From: Combretum micranthum
Lineage: Eukaryota > Streptophyta > Magnoliopsida > Myrtales > Combretaceae
DNA: 64,000 bases
Direction: 5' to 3'
Assembly (NCBI GenBank): GCA_024138025.1
Contig: JAMXBD010002790.1
Span: forward strand, 1-64,000
Shown: positions 54,619 through 64,000 of the stretch, in pieces
How the letters are laid out: every line of letters starts with the position of its first letter
How positions within the stretch are numbered: position 1 is the stretch's first letter
Notes under the pieces: generated by a model
Told to the model about the DNA's origin: nothing
The model's database searches: none
Seen by the model: only the letters and a program-made list of their open reading frames with translations
Position numbers and translations under genes: made by a program

Positions 54619-54908
54619 GTAGATGATGTGGTATACCTGGTGAATGCTTATGATAAGGAGAGGTTTGCAGAATCAAAGAAGGAATGGGATGTGCGCCGTT
54701 TCTCATTCTGGGAAACAAGATTGACATACGATATGCTGCCTCAGAGCATGAGTTGCGGTATCATCTTGGTCTGAGCAACTTTACTACTGGAAAGGGGAAG
54801 GTGAATCTTGCAAACTAATGTACGTCTCTAGAGGTACTTATGTGCAGTATTGTCAGGAAAATGAGGTAAGGCGATGCCTTTAAGTGGCTCTCTCAATACA
54901 TCAAGTAG
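54619..54908 (+). pseudogene. SAR1 GTPase, 3' exon remnant, right copy
   Basis: The same fragment as 6530-6240: [20 protein letters not shown], a deletion plus frame change after [36 protein letters not shown], a damaged VRPLEVFMCSIVRKM segment, a TAA, and DAFKWLSQYIK before TAG at 54906-54908. It is slightly closer to intact SAR1 than the left copy (LSNFTTGKG instead of LRYFTTGKG). Shared lesions show the decay began before the duplication. Confidence 0.85.
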
Positions 54909-56220
54909 CTATATTGTTTGGTAGCAGCGGTACAGCCACTGGAAATTTCTCAGTTCTACCACAAATGTATTCACCTTTTATGGCCTGTATGTGGCATTTC
55001 ATGTGTCTGGGTATGTTTTGGATAGTTACTATCACTTGTCTGTAAAATTTACATGTGTCAACAAATTGATTCCCCGTATTGTATTTTGCTGATTATCCAT
55101 ATCCATTTCTTGTATGCCTTGCTCGTCTAGAGGACTGGAGCTAGAATAGTAGCAGTTCTGTTTGCATTAGAAGGGTCAAATTGGAGAAACGTTTTTCCAG
55201 TCCAAATCCCTGTTCGAACTGCTGGAGGTTCGGATTATCAAATGATGATGTGGTGTTTGGGTTTATATTCTGTTGTGGCTGTGTGAGTGCCCAACCATTG
55301 TAATAAGCCATTTGGTGGCGCTATACATCTTCAGGAATGAGCATTGCTCTTAATATGGAATTTCTAAAGTCTATTAGACGTTTCCTGAAAAGAAGAAACT
55401 GTATTTAAAAGGGATCTTTATTTTATTTTATCAATCCTTTACTAAGTGATCAAGGGATACCTACGAACCGGACGTTTTCCAAATTATTAGTAGTGTAGGA
55501 TGTACAGCTATTTGAATATCACCAATTTGATGAACAAACGCATTCACAGCTGCAAATATAAAAAGTACGATATCAATTATGTGTGAACTGTATCAATTTA
55601 GATTTCGTGTAGAATCAATTACAGACCTAACTTGGCAATACCGTTATGAAAAGAGGATATCTGCAATCAGTACATTCCTGTTTTCTGTTGATTGGCCATC
55701 CTTCATAAACTAAACCAGGAGCCACCGTTGTCGGATTTGAATGAAGCAATCATTTTGTTTTCACTTCCATATCATAATCACATAAGCCGACGAGTCAAAA
55801 ATGGCATATTTGAGGAAATAATCAAGTCAATATTGGACATCAAGAGGATCAAGTAAAATCGATACCCCTAGGCAGTGTACACTCAATTCACTCATTGGAG
55901 TGGTTGGTCGGACAACTAATTTACCATTCTATCGTATGCCAACGATTTGTCACTTTTTTCTTCCTTTTTTTTTTTTTGGGTGTAATACTGATTTGCTACT
56001 TGACACACAAACAAAAGTTATCGAAGTGTGCATGTTCCAAAATTTAATCTCTCTCTTGGTACTCTTTCCTGGTTCCTTCTACTCTATTCACTTTTGTCAC
56101 GACCTCTTCTTCCTAACTGCTATATATATATATATATATAATGACAATTTTCTACACAAACAACCCAATCCTAAACTTTGTCAGACAAAGTCCAATCGTA
56201 ACAGCTTTTAGGAGGTTAAC
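54909..56220. other. Intergenic part of right outer arm
   Basis: Mirror of 5081-6239 with extra segments between 55030 and 55310. No gene recognised. A TA microsatellite lies at about 56120-56140. Confidence 0.5.
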
Positions 56221-56764
56221 ATGGGCAATAACCATCCATCAAGCTGCTCTTTCACTCCATCAAAGCCTCAAAAAGCGAAGTCGATTGATATCGATGGAAA
56301 ACTCCATAAGCTTTATCTTCCCGTGATGGCAGCAGAGCTAATGCAAGAAGCACCCGTTTCTATGATCTACTCCATTGGCGAGATTATCAAAACCCGTCGT
56401 ATCGTGGCAATGGGAATTGGCGGTAAAATTCTGGCTGGTAAGACATTTGGTGGCTCCTGTGAATAGGATGAATTATAAGGTTATTGAGTATGAGTTGTCG
56501 TTGATCAAGTCAGCTTGCAAAGTGAAATGCAATAGTAGTAGGAAGGAAAGCAAAGCTAAAAAATTAATGGGTGCTTGTGAAGAAGAGAAAGACAAGGGAG
56601 ATGATGCTTATATGCTTCAGGTTGAGGAAGGTGATAATAATGGAAGATTGTTTAGTCAACAGCTCCATAATTGTAGCAGGATGATAGGGCTAATTTACCA
56701 CACTCATTTTGGTTTATTCAGGGTTAATAATGCTTTAAATCTTTGTTTAACTAAAGATATTTGA
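56221..56764 (+). pseudogene. PADRE/DUF4228-like protein, one frameshift, fuller copy
   Basis: The ATG at 56221 begins MGNNHPSSCSFTPSKPQKAK, then SIDIDGKLHKLYLPV and a charged GEIIKTRRIVAMGIGGK segment. This resembles the MGN-start, ID-x-DG and late SRRI-type segments of PADRE (DUF4228) stress-response proteins. Near 56440-56455 the frame shifts. The continuing frame reads VAPVNRMNYKVIEYELSLIK, then GACEEEKDKGDDAYMLQVEE, and stops at 56762-56764. An Athila LTR starts immediately after. The assignment rests on N-terminal architecture only. The left-arm copy lacks the central 190 bp. Confidence 0.55.
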
Positions 56765-56768
56765 TAAT

Positions 56769-58327
56769 TGATTAAATATTATTTTCATTTCAAGTTAAAA
56801 GAGAGAATATCAACACTTAGATCAAACTACACAAGGGTTTGAAGTTGAGAATCTTATCCAAGCAAGATTTACAGTCGTATCTAAGCCAGTGATCTTCTCG
56901 AATGTTATTAAATGGACGATTATGGGCGTAATCCTTAATAGAAGAAAGGAAAATACGCACAGAGAAGGTCACAACCTCTAATACAACCGTATCTTAGGGC
57001 GTAATCTTCTCGGACTTATCAGTAGGGAATGCTACTGCCGTAAATTGATGAAGATGTGGAGACCATAGTGAAGATCACGGCCTCCACTATGGCCATTACC
57101 AACAAGGAAAAGGACATCACCAAAACTTGAAAGAAATGGTTACGGGCATAACAACATTTGAGAAATCAATCTGAGGAGATAACGGTCTCCAATATGGCCG
57201 TGATCTGCCTTGGAAAACCAATTCTGAGTGTATTACAGCCCATGATATGGTCGTGATGGCAGTTGCAAATCATATATTTTCACACCATTTTGGAATTTAA
57301 GCGTCCATTTGAAGAGAAATGAAGTCCAACTGATGCATATCTTCGTCCATCATACGTAACCAAAGAAGTAGACGTATAAATACTATTGTGAAACATTGTA
57401 AGAGGAGGAGAACCCATTAGAGCATTCATCATAATATTCCATTGTACCCTTTTGTTGTCACCATTTTCATCTATAATTGTACTCGTGTAAGAGGTCATTC
57501 TATATCAAGATCTTGAAGTAATCATCATTTAAGGGTTGTCTTCATATTTTTTTCTTGTGATAATTTTCCTCTTTCATCGTATTATGTTGTGTTGTGTCGT
57601 TTACATCATGCATGAGTAGTTGTTAGGACTTATGAAATCGTGTATTAGCATGTATATACATAGAATGAATGCTATTGTGGTAGAATTCACTAATGTTTGT
57701 AGAGTTTTATAGCACGCTAATTCTAGGTAGTGCATGACTTCGGATTAGATCAGATTTCTTTGGGATATGATTGAGAAATCTACCCTCAGAATAGATCTTG
57801 ACTATAGAGAAAGGTTGTTCATAACACCTAGAGATAAGGTTGTGAAATCTTCTGCATGCAATTTGAAATTATCTTAGGATCATGATCATAATGCGATATA
57901 AGTCGGCTGTTAATTAGGAAAAAATTCTAGTAGACAAGGCTAACATAGGGGTTAATAGACTCGAGAGAGATATTGAACTAATTAGTAGAATCGCACAGTT
58001 AGGAAGGACATAACAAATAATGAATATGTTTTACATGTTAATTCATTGGTGAAACAAGTCTGTTTTGTCGTTAATCGTTAAGCAATTTGATTTCATTAAT
58101 TACTTGATAATTAGAATACTTTACCTGTTTAAGTTAGATTAGATTTATTTAATCCATTATTCGATTGCTAGATAATAGGAATTTTAATTTAGTACTGGTG
58201 TTTGCAAACGTTCCCCGATGGCACGACCCTATACTCTGTTCTATGCTACTGAACGATAGGCGCACTTGCTTGTTAAACTGAGTAAAGAATAGAATATAGG
58301 TTTATAATGTATAAAACTCGAACGCCA
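56769..58327 (+). mobile_element. Athila-lineage 5' LTR (about 1.56 kb)
   Basis: Starts TGATTAAATATTATT (the first base could also be 56762) and ends CGAACGCCA at 58327, directly before the primer-binding site. It contains repeated GGCCGTGATC and GGCCGTATC-like motifs at 57070-57260, which recur in Athila LTRs. Its first 260 bp are mirrored at 4452-4714. The remainder exists only here. Confidence 0.75.
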
Positions 58328-58333
58328 ATTTTT

Positions 58334-58350
58334 TGGCACCATTGCCGAGG
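58334..58350 (+). promoter_or_regulatory. Athila/Tat primer-binding site
   Basis: TGGCACCATTGCCGAGG, two or three transitions from the canonical Athila/Tat sequence TGGCGCCGTTGCCGGGG, six bases after the LTR end. Confidence 0.8.
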
Positions 58351-58491
58351 AATAGCTTCATTATTGGGAAGATTAAAAATTTTTTTGCATTTAGTTTTTA
58401 TATTTAACTTTTTTTTTTGTTTTATTGAAAATAGTGGTGACATTGGATCGTTTTCTTATTTGTAGTTTATGACCTGATTTCGATGTGGACC

Positions 58492-58608
58492 GTCACTGGT
58501 TAGAGAGTATGCATCGATTATAGGAAGCTCAATGATGCTATTGGAAAGGATCACTTTCCACTACCTTTTATTAACCAGATGTTAGAATGGCTAGCTGATC
58601 ATGAATGC
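58492..58608 (+). pseudogene. Athila reverse transcriptase, N-terminal piece
   Basis: Reads RVCIDYRKLNDAIGKDHFPL and PFINQMLEWLADHECY up to the insertion point of the 4.8 kb LTR. It lies only about 150 bp after the PBS, so gag and protease have been deleted. The frame resumes at 63417. A TAG replaces the tryptophan just before RVCIDY. Confidence 0.8.
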
Positions 58609-61600
58609 TATTAAAGCCTAAAAATGACCACCTTAATCACATGAAGGCTTCCATACTATGTACAAGGCGTCTAACACATGGAGGAGACACATCGGAGTAA
58701 TACATTTTATATTGGTATAACTTGAGTAACAATGCAAAGGAACTACACTTCACTATACTTCAAATACAAATCATTATACTTCAATTACAATTAGTCAAAA
58801 GATTTCACTACATAAAATTATTATAAGGCAAATCATAAAACCTAGCTAATAACTTCAAGCATTCTTATATCATGCCGAAATCTTGAAGTCATTCTTGGCT
58901 CCAACCATCTCGGTCCCTACATAGCATTCTCGAGATAACCTGTTCATTCAAACATCTATTGGGGTGTAAGCTACACTAGCTTAGTGAGAATTCCCTTAAT
59001 TTCGTATCATAACAAGCAAGTTATAAATCATCCATATACTATGCATGAACAAACACATGAGCAAATAATTATGTATGAGTATCCGGAACCCACACACAAA
59101 AGGATTTACGCCCTCCGTATCTTGGGTTAGGGATGGTATTGAAAGTTTACACGACCGCTGCTAGGCCCCAAGCCCTCAGCTCATAGCACTCGACTCGGCT
59201 AGGCTCACCCATGGAATGCATCCTCGATGCGCCTTAGTTCCCTATGAATGAGCTCTAGCATCGGGTCTCATTATCCAAATAAGTCCTCCGACCATACCGA
59301 TCGACCTGTGTAGGAGTAGCATGCTACCAAATGCAATATGTCCGATGCGATGCATGACCAATTTAATTTTTGCTTAGGTCAAAATATTCATACATTCTTT
59401 AGAGTGACGAACCAATATCATACACATAACAGAAATTATATAAACAGTGCAGTTATCTAATCGAATCGTGGTTTCGATATGCTTTAGTATTCTTTGGCAT
59501 ACATTCATCACAGTCTCATCATATATCCCATCCCCATTCATATCGATTTTTATCTTGTTCCTATAATTCTAATGCAACTAGCTACAAGCGCAAACAAGGT
59601 AACAAAATAAGAAGAAAACTCACTCGGCCATTGGATCACCGGTCTCTTAGTAAAAGTAATCCGGTGGTAGGGAATAGTCGATTTCGGGATCACCTAAAAA
59701 GGAAGAAATACTCTAATAAGTATTTCAACTCAAACTAATCCAAACGATCTTATACAAACTATCAAATTCGTAATTCTTGTCCTAAGTGGGAATTCTAACT
59801 TAAAACGGCCATAACTTGGTCATTTTAACTCAGAATTTCGCAAATTATATATCGATTTCTATCTACTTCGAAATATCTATCCAATTCTAATATTTTTTTC
59901 AATTTTTGAAAATATTTAGGTCACGAAACAGAGGGATCAGATCTGATCAGTAACGATCTCCATTTCCGAAAAATAGTTTTGTAATTGCTTGAAATGTTCC
60001 TATTTGATAATTCAAGAATACATGAAATATGAATGATTTCCTAACATGAATGACATGTAATGAGTTTAATGTATGCATGATCTGATGATTTTTGCTAAAA
60101 GAAAATTTTATAACTTTTTATTTTGCAAGACCACAATAACAACTACTTATGAAAAATCTAGTTTTCTAACTTTGACATCATACTAGTGTTTTGGAATTCA
60201 TTCTTTGGAATTTATAGTTATCTTAGTTAAAATTGAGTCTTCATAACATATACTACCTAAGGCCTTCATTTTTACATAAAAATTTGCATTTTGCACTTTG
60301 CAAATATGTTTTAAATAGGATTTACTCAAAAATCCGAATTTTTAGAAATCCATTTTTGAATGATTCCTTTGGAAAAACTTGTTTAATGCATTAAAATTTA
60401 AGACTTTACTATATTACTACTTAAGGACTTCATTTAATACATAAAATTTTTATTTTGAACTTGGATAATAGGTGTTTTCATGGGCATCATCCAAACTTAC
60501 GAAATTTACAAGTTGACTACTAACTCAAAATTTTTCATCTTGATTCTACTTCTTGTTTTACACATTAATCTCATCAAAACTCATTTCAACTTGTAAAAAT
60601 CACTACTTAATGATATCTATTACCTATACCCTTCATTCTTCACATGAAACATGAGTTTTGGAGTTGATAAATGGGTTTTCAAAATTGGTCTTGGTTGAGA
60701 TCCGAATTTACCAAATTTATTTTTGGACATATCTTTTGATAAAATCTATCTAAACTTATGAAAATTCATTCCCTACATATCCTATCTTAATAGCCTTCCA
60801 TATCTTGAATAAAAACTTCATTTTTGAGTTGGAAAACATGTTTTTAAAATATGTCTTGGCCTAAATCCGAAAATAGATTTTTATTTTGTAAATCACCTTT
60901 GATTCTTATAAAAAGAAGTCTTGATGATATACATATATTAAGCCTTCATTATCTCACGTAAAATTTTCATTTTGACACTTGGAAAGTGTTTTTTGAATAG
61001 GGGTCTTGCCTAAATACGAATTTTACCATTTTTGTTTGAGTTCAAAACCAATATCTACACTTAATATGAACATAAATATAAAAGAAACCCATGGTAGTAA
61101 ACTATAAACTCATAGATCTAAACTTTACTCATCAAAATCATTCGTCCATGTTATCTATTCTCTAATCCCTTCATTTTAAATGAAAAATACACATTTTGAA
61201 GTTGAAAAATAACTTTTCTAAATATGGTTCTTTTTTCATCTGAGTTTTCAAAAATGATTTTTGTTGAAAATAAAATAGATCTTGAGCTTTCTAAAACTTT
61301 CCTACTATCATCATGCTACTACAAGTTGTTTATGAACATAAAACAAAAATCTAATGCATTTATGAACTCAAAACACTAGATCTAGTTTACTATACTAGTT
61401 ATAAATACATGAACTCTAAGATAGTTATGTGAATGATGAATATATGCATAAATCATAAGCAAATACAAAAATAATAACTCAAATAACAAGATCTAAAGCA
61501 TAAACAAAAATCAAAGTACAAAAAGTTAGATCTACAAAATATAACTACTTTTAGCAAGAAAATAATAATGATACAAGATAATAATTATGGAGAAGAGGAG

Positions 61601-63416
61601 TGTTTCATTTTTGGCATCATCATCCTTAGTTTTTAAGCTTATGGAAGATCATCTGATGCATGAAACTTTCATTATACTTTACCTATATCATCTATGGAAG
61701 CTTTGGACAAGAGTTTTATCCAAGAATCTTGAAGAAATATGTGTGGGAGCTTATAGAAGAAATAGGGGCAGCTTGTGTTCTTGTAAGAACAAGAACAAAA
61801 GAAGAAAGAAAGAGAGGAAAAAGAGAGTAAATGAGATAGGGTTTCAAAGGAATGAAAAGAAATAAATGAGAGGCATTAAATGGAGAGAGAAGAGTGTATT
61901 AAATGAAAGAAAAAATAAATAAAACAAGGGCAGCAAATCTGGGGTGTTGCACGTGAATATTGAGAAGAGAGAGAGAGAGAATTTGTTTGAATTTTGACTT
62001 GAAATTGAAATGTGTAATTAATGTTTATGTGTTGCTTCTTTAAGAAGGATTAGAATAGATTTATTTTAGTCAAATTGGGAGTAAATTAAAGGACAAGGGC
62101 AGCAAAAAGAAGAAAAAAATCTGCCAGGAAGTGTGGGATAAAGTGTAGAAAGATTGAAGTGAAAAAGAAGTGATGTGTGAAAGGTGTACTTAAAAGTATG
62201 GATTGTAAGAGTACTTTCTTAATAAAATAAAATAAAAATAGAAAATCATTCCAAATTTTTTGTAGCAGATTTTTCATTATTAAAATAAGATAATTAATTA
62301 ATTTATTTTAGTGAATTATCAAATAAGTTGCCGGTATGATCAAAATATGCGAATATGAGCTATAAATGATATTTTTATAACCCGAAAAATTCTAAAAAAA
62401 TTATTTTATGAAAATAAAAATATTTTTCAAATATTTTCCAATTATTAAATTAATTTATTTTATTTTTAGTATCGGGTCTTAAATAGAAACTGATCACATA
62501 AAAACCCGAAACTAACTAAATTATAGAAAAAAAAATTTCTATAATATATAAAATATTTATCTAAAAATATAAGGGTTTATAAGAATAATAAAATTGTGTA
62601 ATGAAATGGATGTGAATAGTGCAAAAGACAAATTAATTACCGGTAGTAATGAAATACGAATATAATTGTAAAATCAGATATTTTTAGTTATCGAAAAATT
62701 ATAAAACTTATATTTTTGAAATCCTTATGAAAATATGAGTCTAACGGTACTAATGATATATTTTTTATATCTCGAGCCCCGGGACAAGCTTTTCGAAGTT
62801 TGTGTCCGAACGGGTTCGAAATAGGTCAAAAATTTACCAGTTTGATATTTTTAAGCGAACTTATATTACTACGAGCTATTCTACACACTTAAACTATACC
62901 TCGGCCTCTAGGGTTAAGGGCGCTAGATTGCCGGACTTAAACTACTGTATTCCACTTAGGGTTTTCGGGTGATTTTTTGGTTTAGATCTTTACCAATTTG
63001 GAAATTGATGTTTTATGTTTATACAACATATTTAATTTAAGAAACTTATTTTAAATTTTATTTTTGTAAGTATTTAATATCTCTCAACGTTTTCAAATTC
63101 TTGAATTGGGTTTTATTTCCGAAAGTTAATCATTATTTACTTTTAATAATTTGTTTTTGGGCTTTATATTACCTGATTTTATAAGTCGGAGTTAAGTATA
63201 AAATTTGTCATATAGTGGTCTTGGATTTGAATATGTTGAGTTCTTATTTATATATATATATATATTAAGGATTCTTATTCTCCTTAAGATTGAGAAATTC
63301 TGGATTCGTTCGTGATTTAGGACTAGTCGAAGTTCGGTTTTAATTTGGAGTAATTTTTAGGGTTTATTTTCGAAGTTCATTTTGGAATTATTTACTGAAA
63401 TTTTTTGAAGCTTACA
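58609..63416. mobile_element. Solo LTR (4.8 kb) inserted in Athila RT
   Basis: The RT sequence is interrupted after AATGC (58604-58608) and resumes with AATGT (63417-63421), a 5-bp target duplication with one mismatch. The element ends GAAGCTTACA (CA terminus). Its start TATTAAAGCC looks like TGTTAAAGCC with a mutated second base. No polyprotein was found inside. It shares GGATTTACGCCCTC with the LTR at 36276-39805. GA repeats lie near 61966 and a TA microsatellite near 63247. The frame at 61587-61865 is a low-complexity Lys/Arg tract, not a gene. Confidence 0.75.
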
Positions 63417-64000
63417 AATGTTATTGCTTTTTGATGGAATGTCCGATTATTTTCAGATTCTAGCATCGGAAGATCAGGAAAAACAACCTTCACTTGCCCC
63501 ACAGTACATTTGCATACCGTAGAATGCCTTTTGGGCTCTGCAATGCACCCGCGACCTTTCAAAGGTGTATGCTAACCATATTTGGGTATCTAGCGGAGGA
63601 TGTAATGGAGGTGTTCATGGATGACTTTTCGATGTTTAGGAGTTCATTTGACAAATGTTTGGATAATCTCGAGAAGGTTTTGGAAAGATATGAGGAGACC
63701 AACTTAGTTTTGAATTGGGAAAAGTGCTATTTTATGGTACAATAAGGAATTGTGTTGGGTCATAAGGTATCCAAGAAGGGAATAGAAGTGGATATGGCAA
63801 AGGTAGAAGTGATTTCTAAGTTGCCTCCACCAACCTCAGTCAAAGCGATTAGAAGTTTTCTTGGACATATAAGGTTTTACCGGAGGTTCATTAAAGACTT
63901 TTCTAAGATTGCTAGACCATTAACTAGATTGCTTGAGAAAGATGCCCCTTTTATGTTTGATGACAAGTGTTTGGAAGCCTTCAATACTTTGAAGGATAAG
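63417..64000 (+). pseudogene. Athila reverse transcriptase and start of RNase H, runs off window
   Basis: After a one-base loss near 63433 it reads MSDYFQILASEDQEKTTFTC, a second shift near 63499, FAYRRMPFGLCNAPATFQRC, VFMDDFSMFRSSFDKCL (catalytic Asp pair), ETNLVLNWEKCYFMVQ, a TAA at 63743-63745, then GIVLGHKVSKKGIEVDMAK, LPPPTSVKAIRSFLGH, FYRRFIKDFSKIARPLTRLL. This is the RT order and wording of the Athila clade of Ty3/gypsy. It continues beyond 64000. Confidence 0.88.

Larger units (their letters stand above)
46187..57029. repeat. Right arm of the large inverted duplication (10.8 kb, continuous)
   Basis: Reverse complement, in order, of left segments 42229-39806, 36275-33600 and 9836-4452. 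It is joined directly at the TTA microsatellite (about 48650) and at a scrambled junction (51281-51317). It ends within the Athila LTR at 57029, beyond which only this side continues the LTR. Confidence 0.9.

Overview
The window is nuclear DNA of a flowering plant, most likely a eudicot. It is AT-rich, holds intron-containing plant genes (a PRP2-like DEAH helicase, SAR1, a PADRE/DUF4228 gene, SF3B1) and is dominated by nested plant retroelements (Athila, a chromovirus-like Ty3/gypsy element, Ty1/copia remnants, an L1-type LINE) plus a hAT transposon. I see no intact, clearly functional gene. The best candidate is a DEAH helicase with clean splice sites but several eroded catalytic motifs. | Layout: 1-1047 is the 5' part of an SF3B1 copy (minus strand, three frameshifts) running off the left edge. 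1265-4451 is repeat-derived AT-rich DNA. 4452-57029 is the main structure, a very large, gapped inverted duplication. The left arm is 4452-9836 + 33600-36275 + 39806-42229. The right arm is the continuous block 46187-57029 in opposite orientation. The 3.96 kb spacer (42230-46186) is the coding part of a Ty3/gypsy element whose 3' LTR forms the innermost part of both arms. The outer arms each carry the 3' exons of the helicase, a copia LTR, the last exon of a SAR1 GTPase gene, a PADRE/DUF4228 gene and the start of an Athila LTR. | The left arm is interrupted by two blocks. The first (9837-33599) holds a duplicated helicase intron segment, an LTR, a hAT transposase remnant, a LINE, the 5' helicase exons, several minisatellites, a copia gag fragment and a 3.98 kb solo LTR with a perfect 5-bp target duplication. 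The second (36276-39805) is a 3.5 kb LTR-like element. The right arm lacks both, and where it skips the first block its junction contains shuffled copies of neighbouring helicase intron sequence. That pattern fits replicative template switching. To the right (56769-64000) lies an Athila element with a 5' LTR, a primer-binding site, a large internal deletion and a reverse transcriptase split by a 4.8 kb solo LTR. | Genes working together: none as a pathway. SF3B1 and the PRP2-type helicase both belong to the spliceosome, but their proximity looks accidental and the copies are decaying. The value of the window is structural: a palindromic segmental duplication with readable breakpoints, a LINE block flanked by about 0.7 kb direct repeats, and giant LTRs that carry GC-rich CCGGCG tracts in an AT-rich background.
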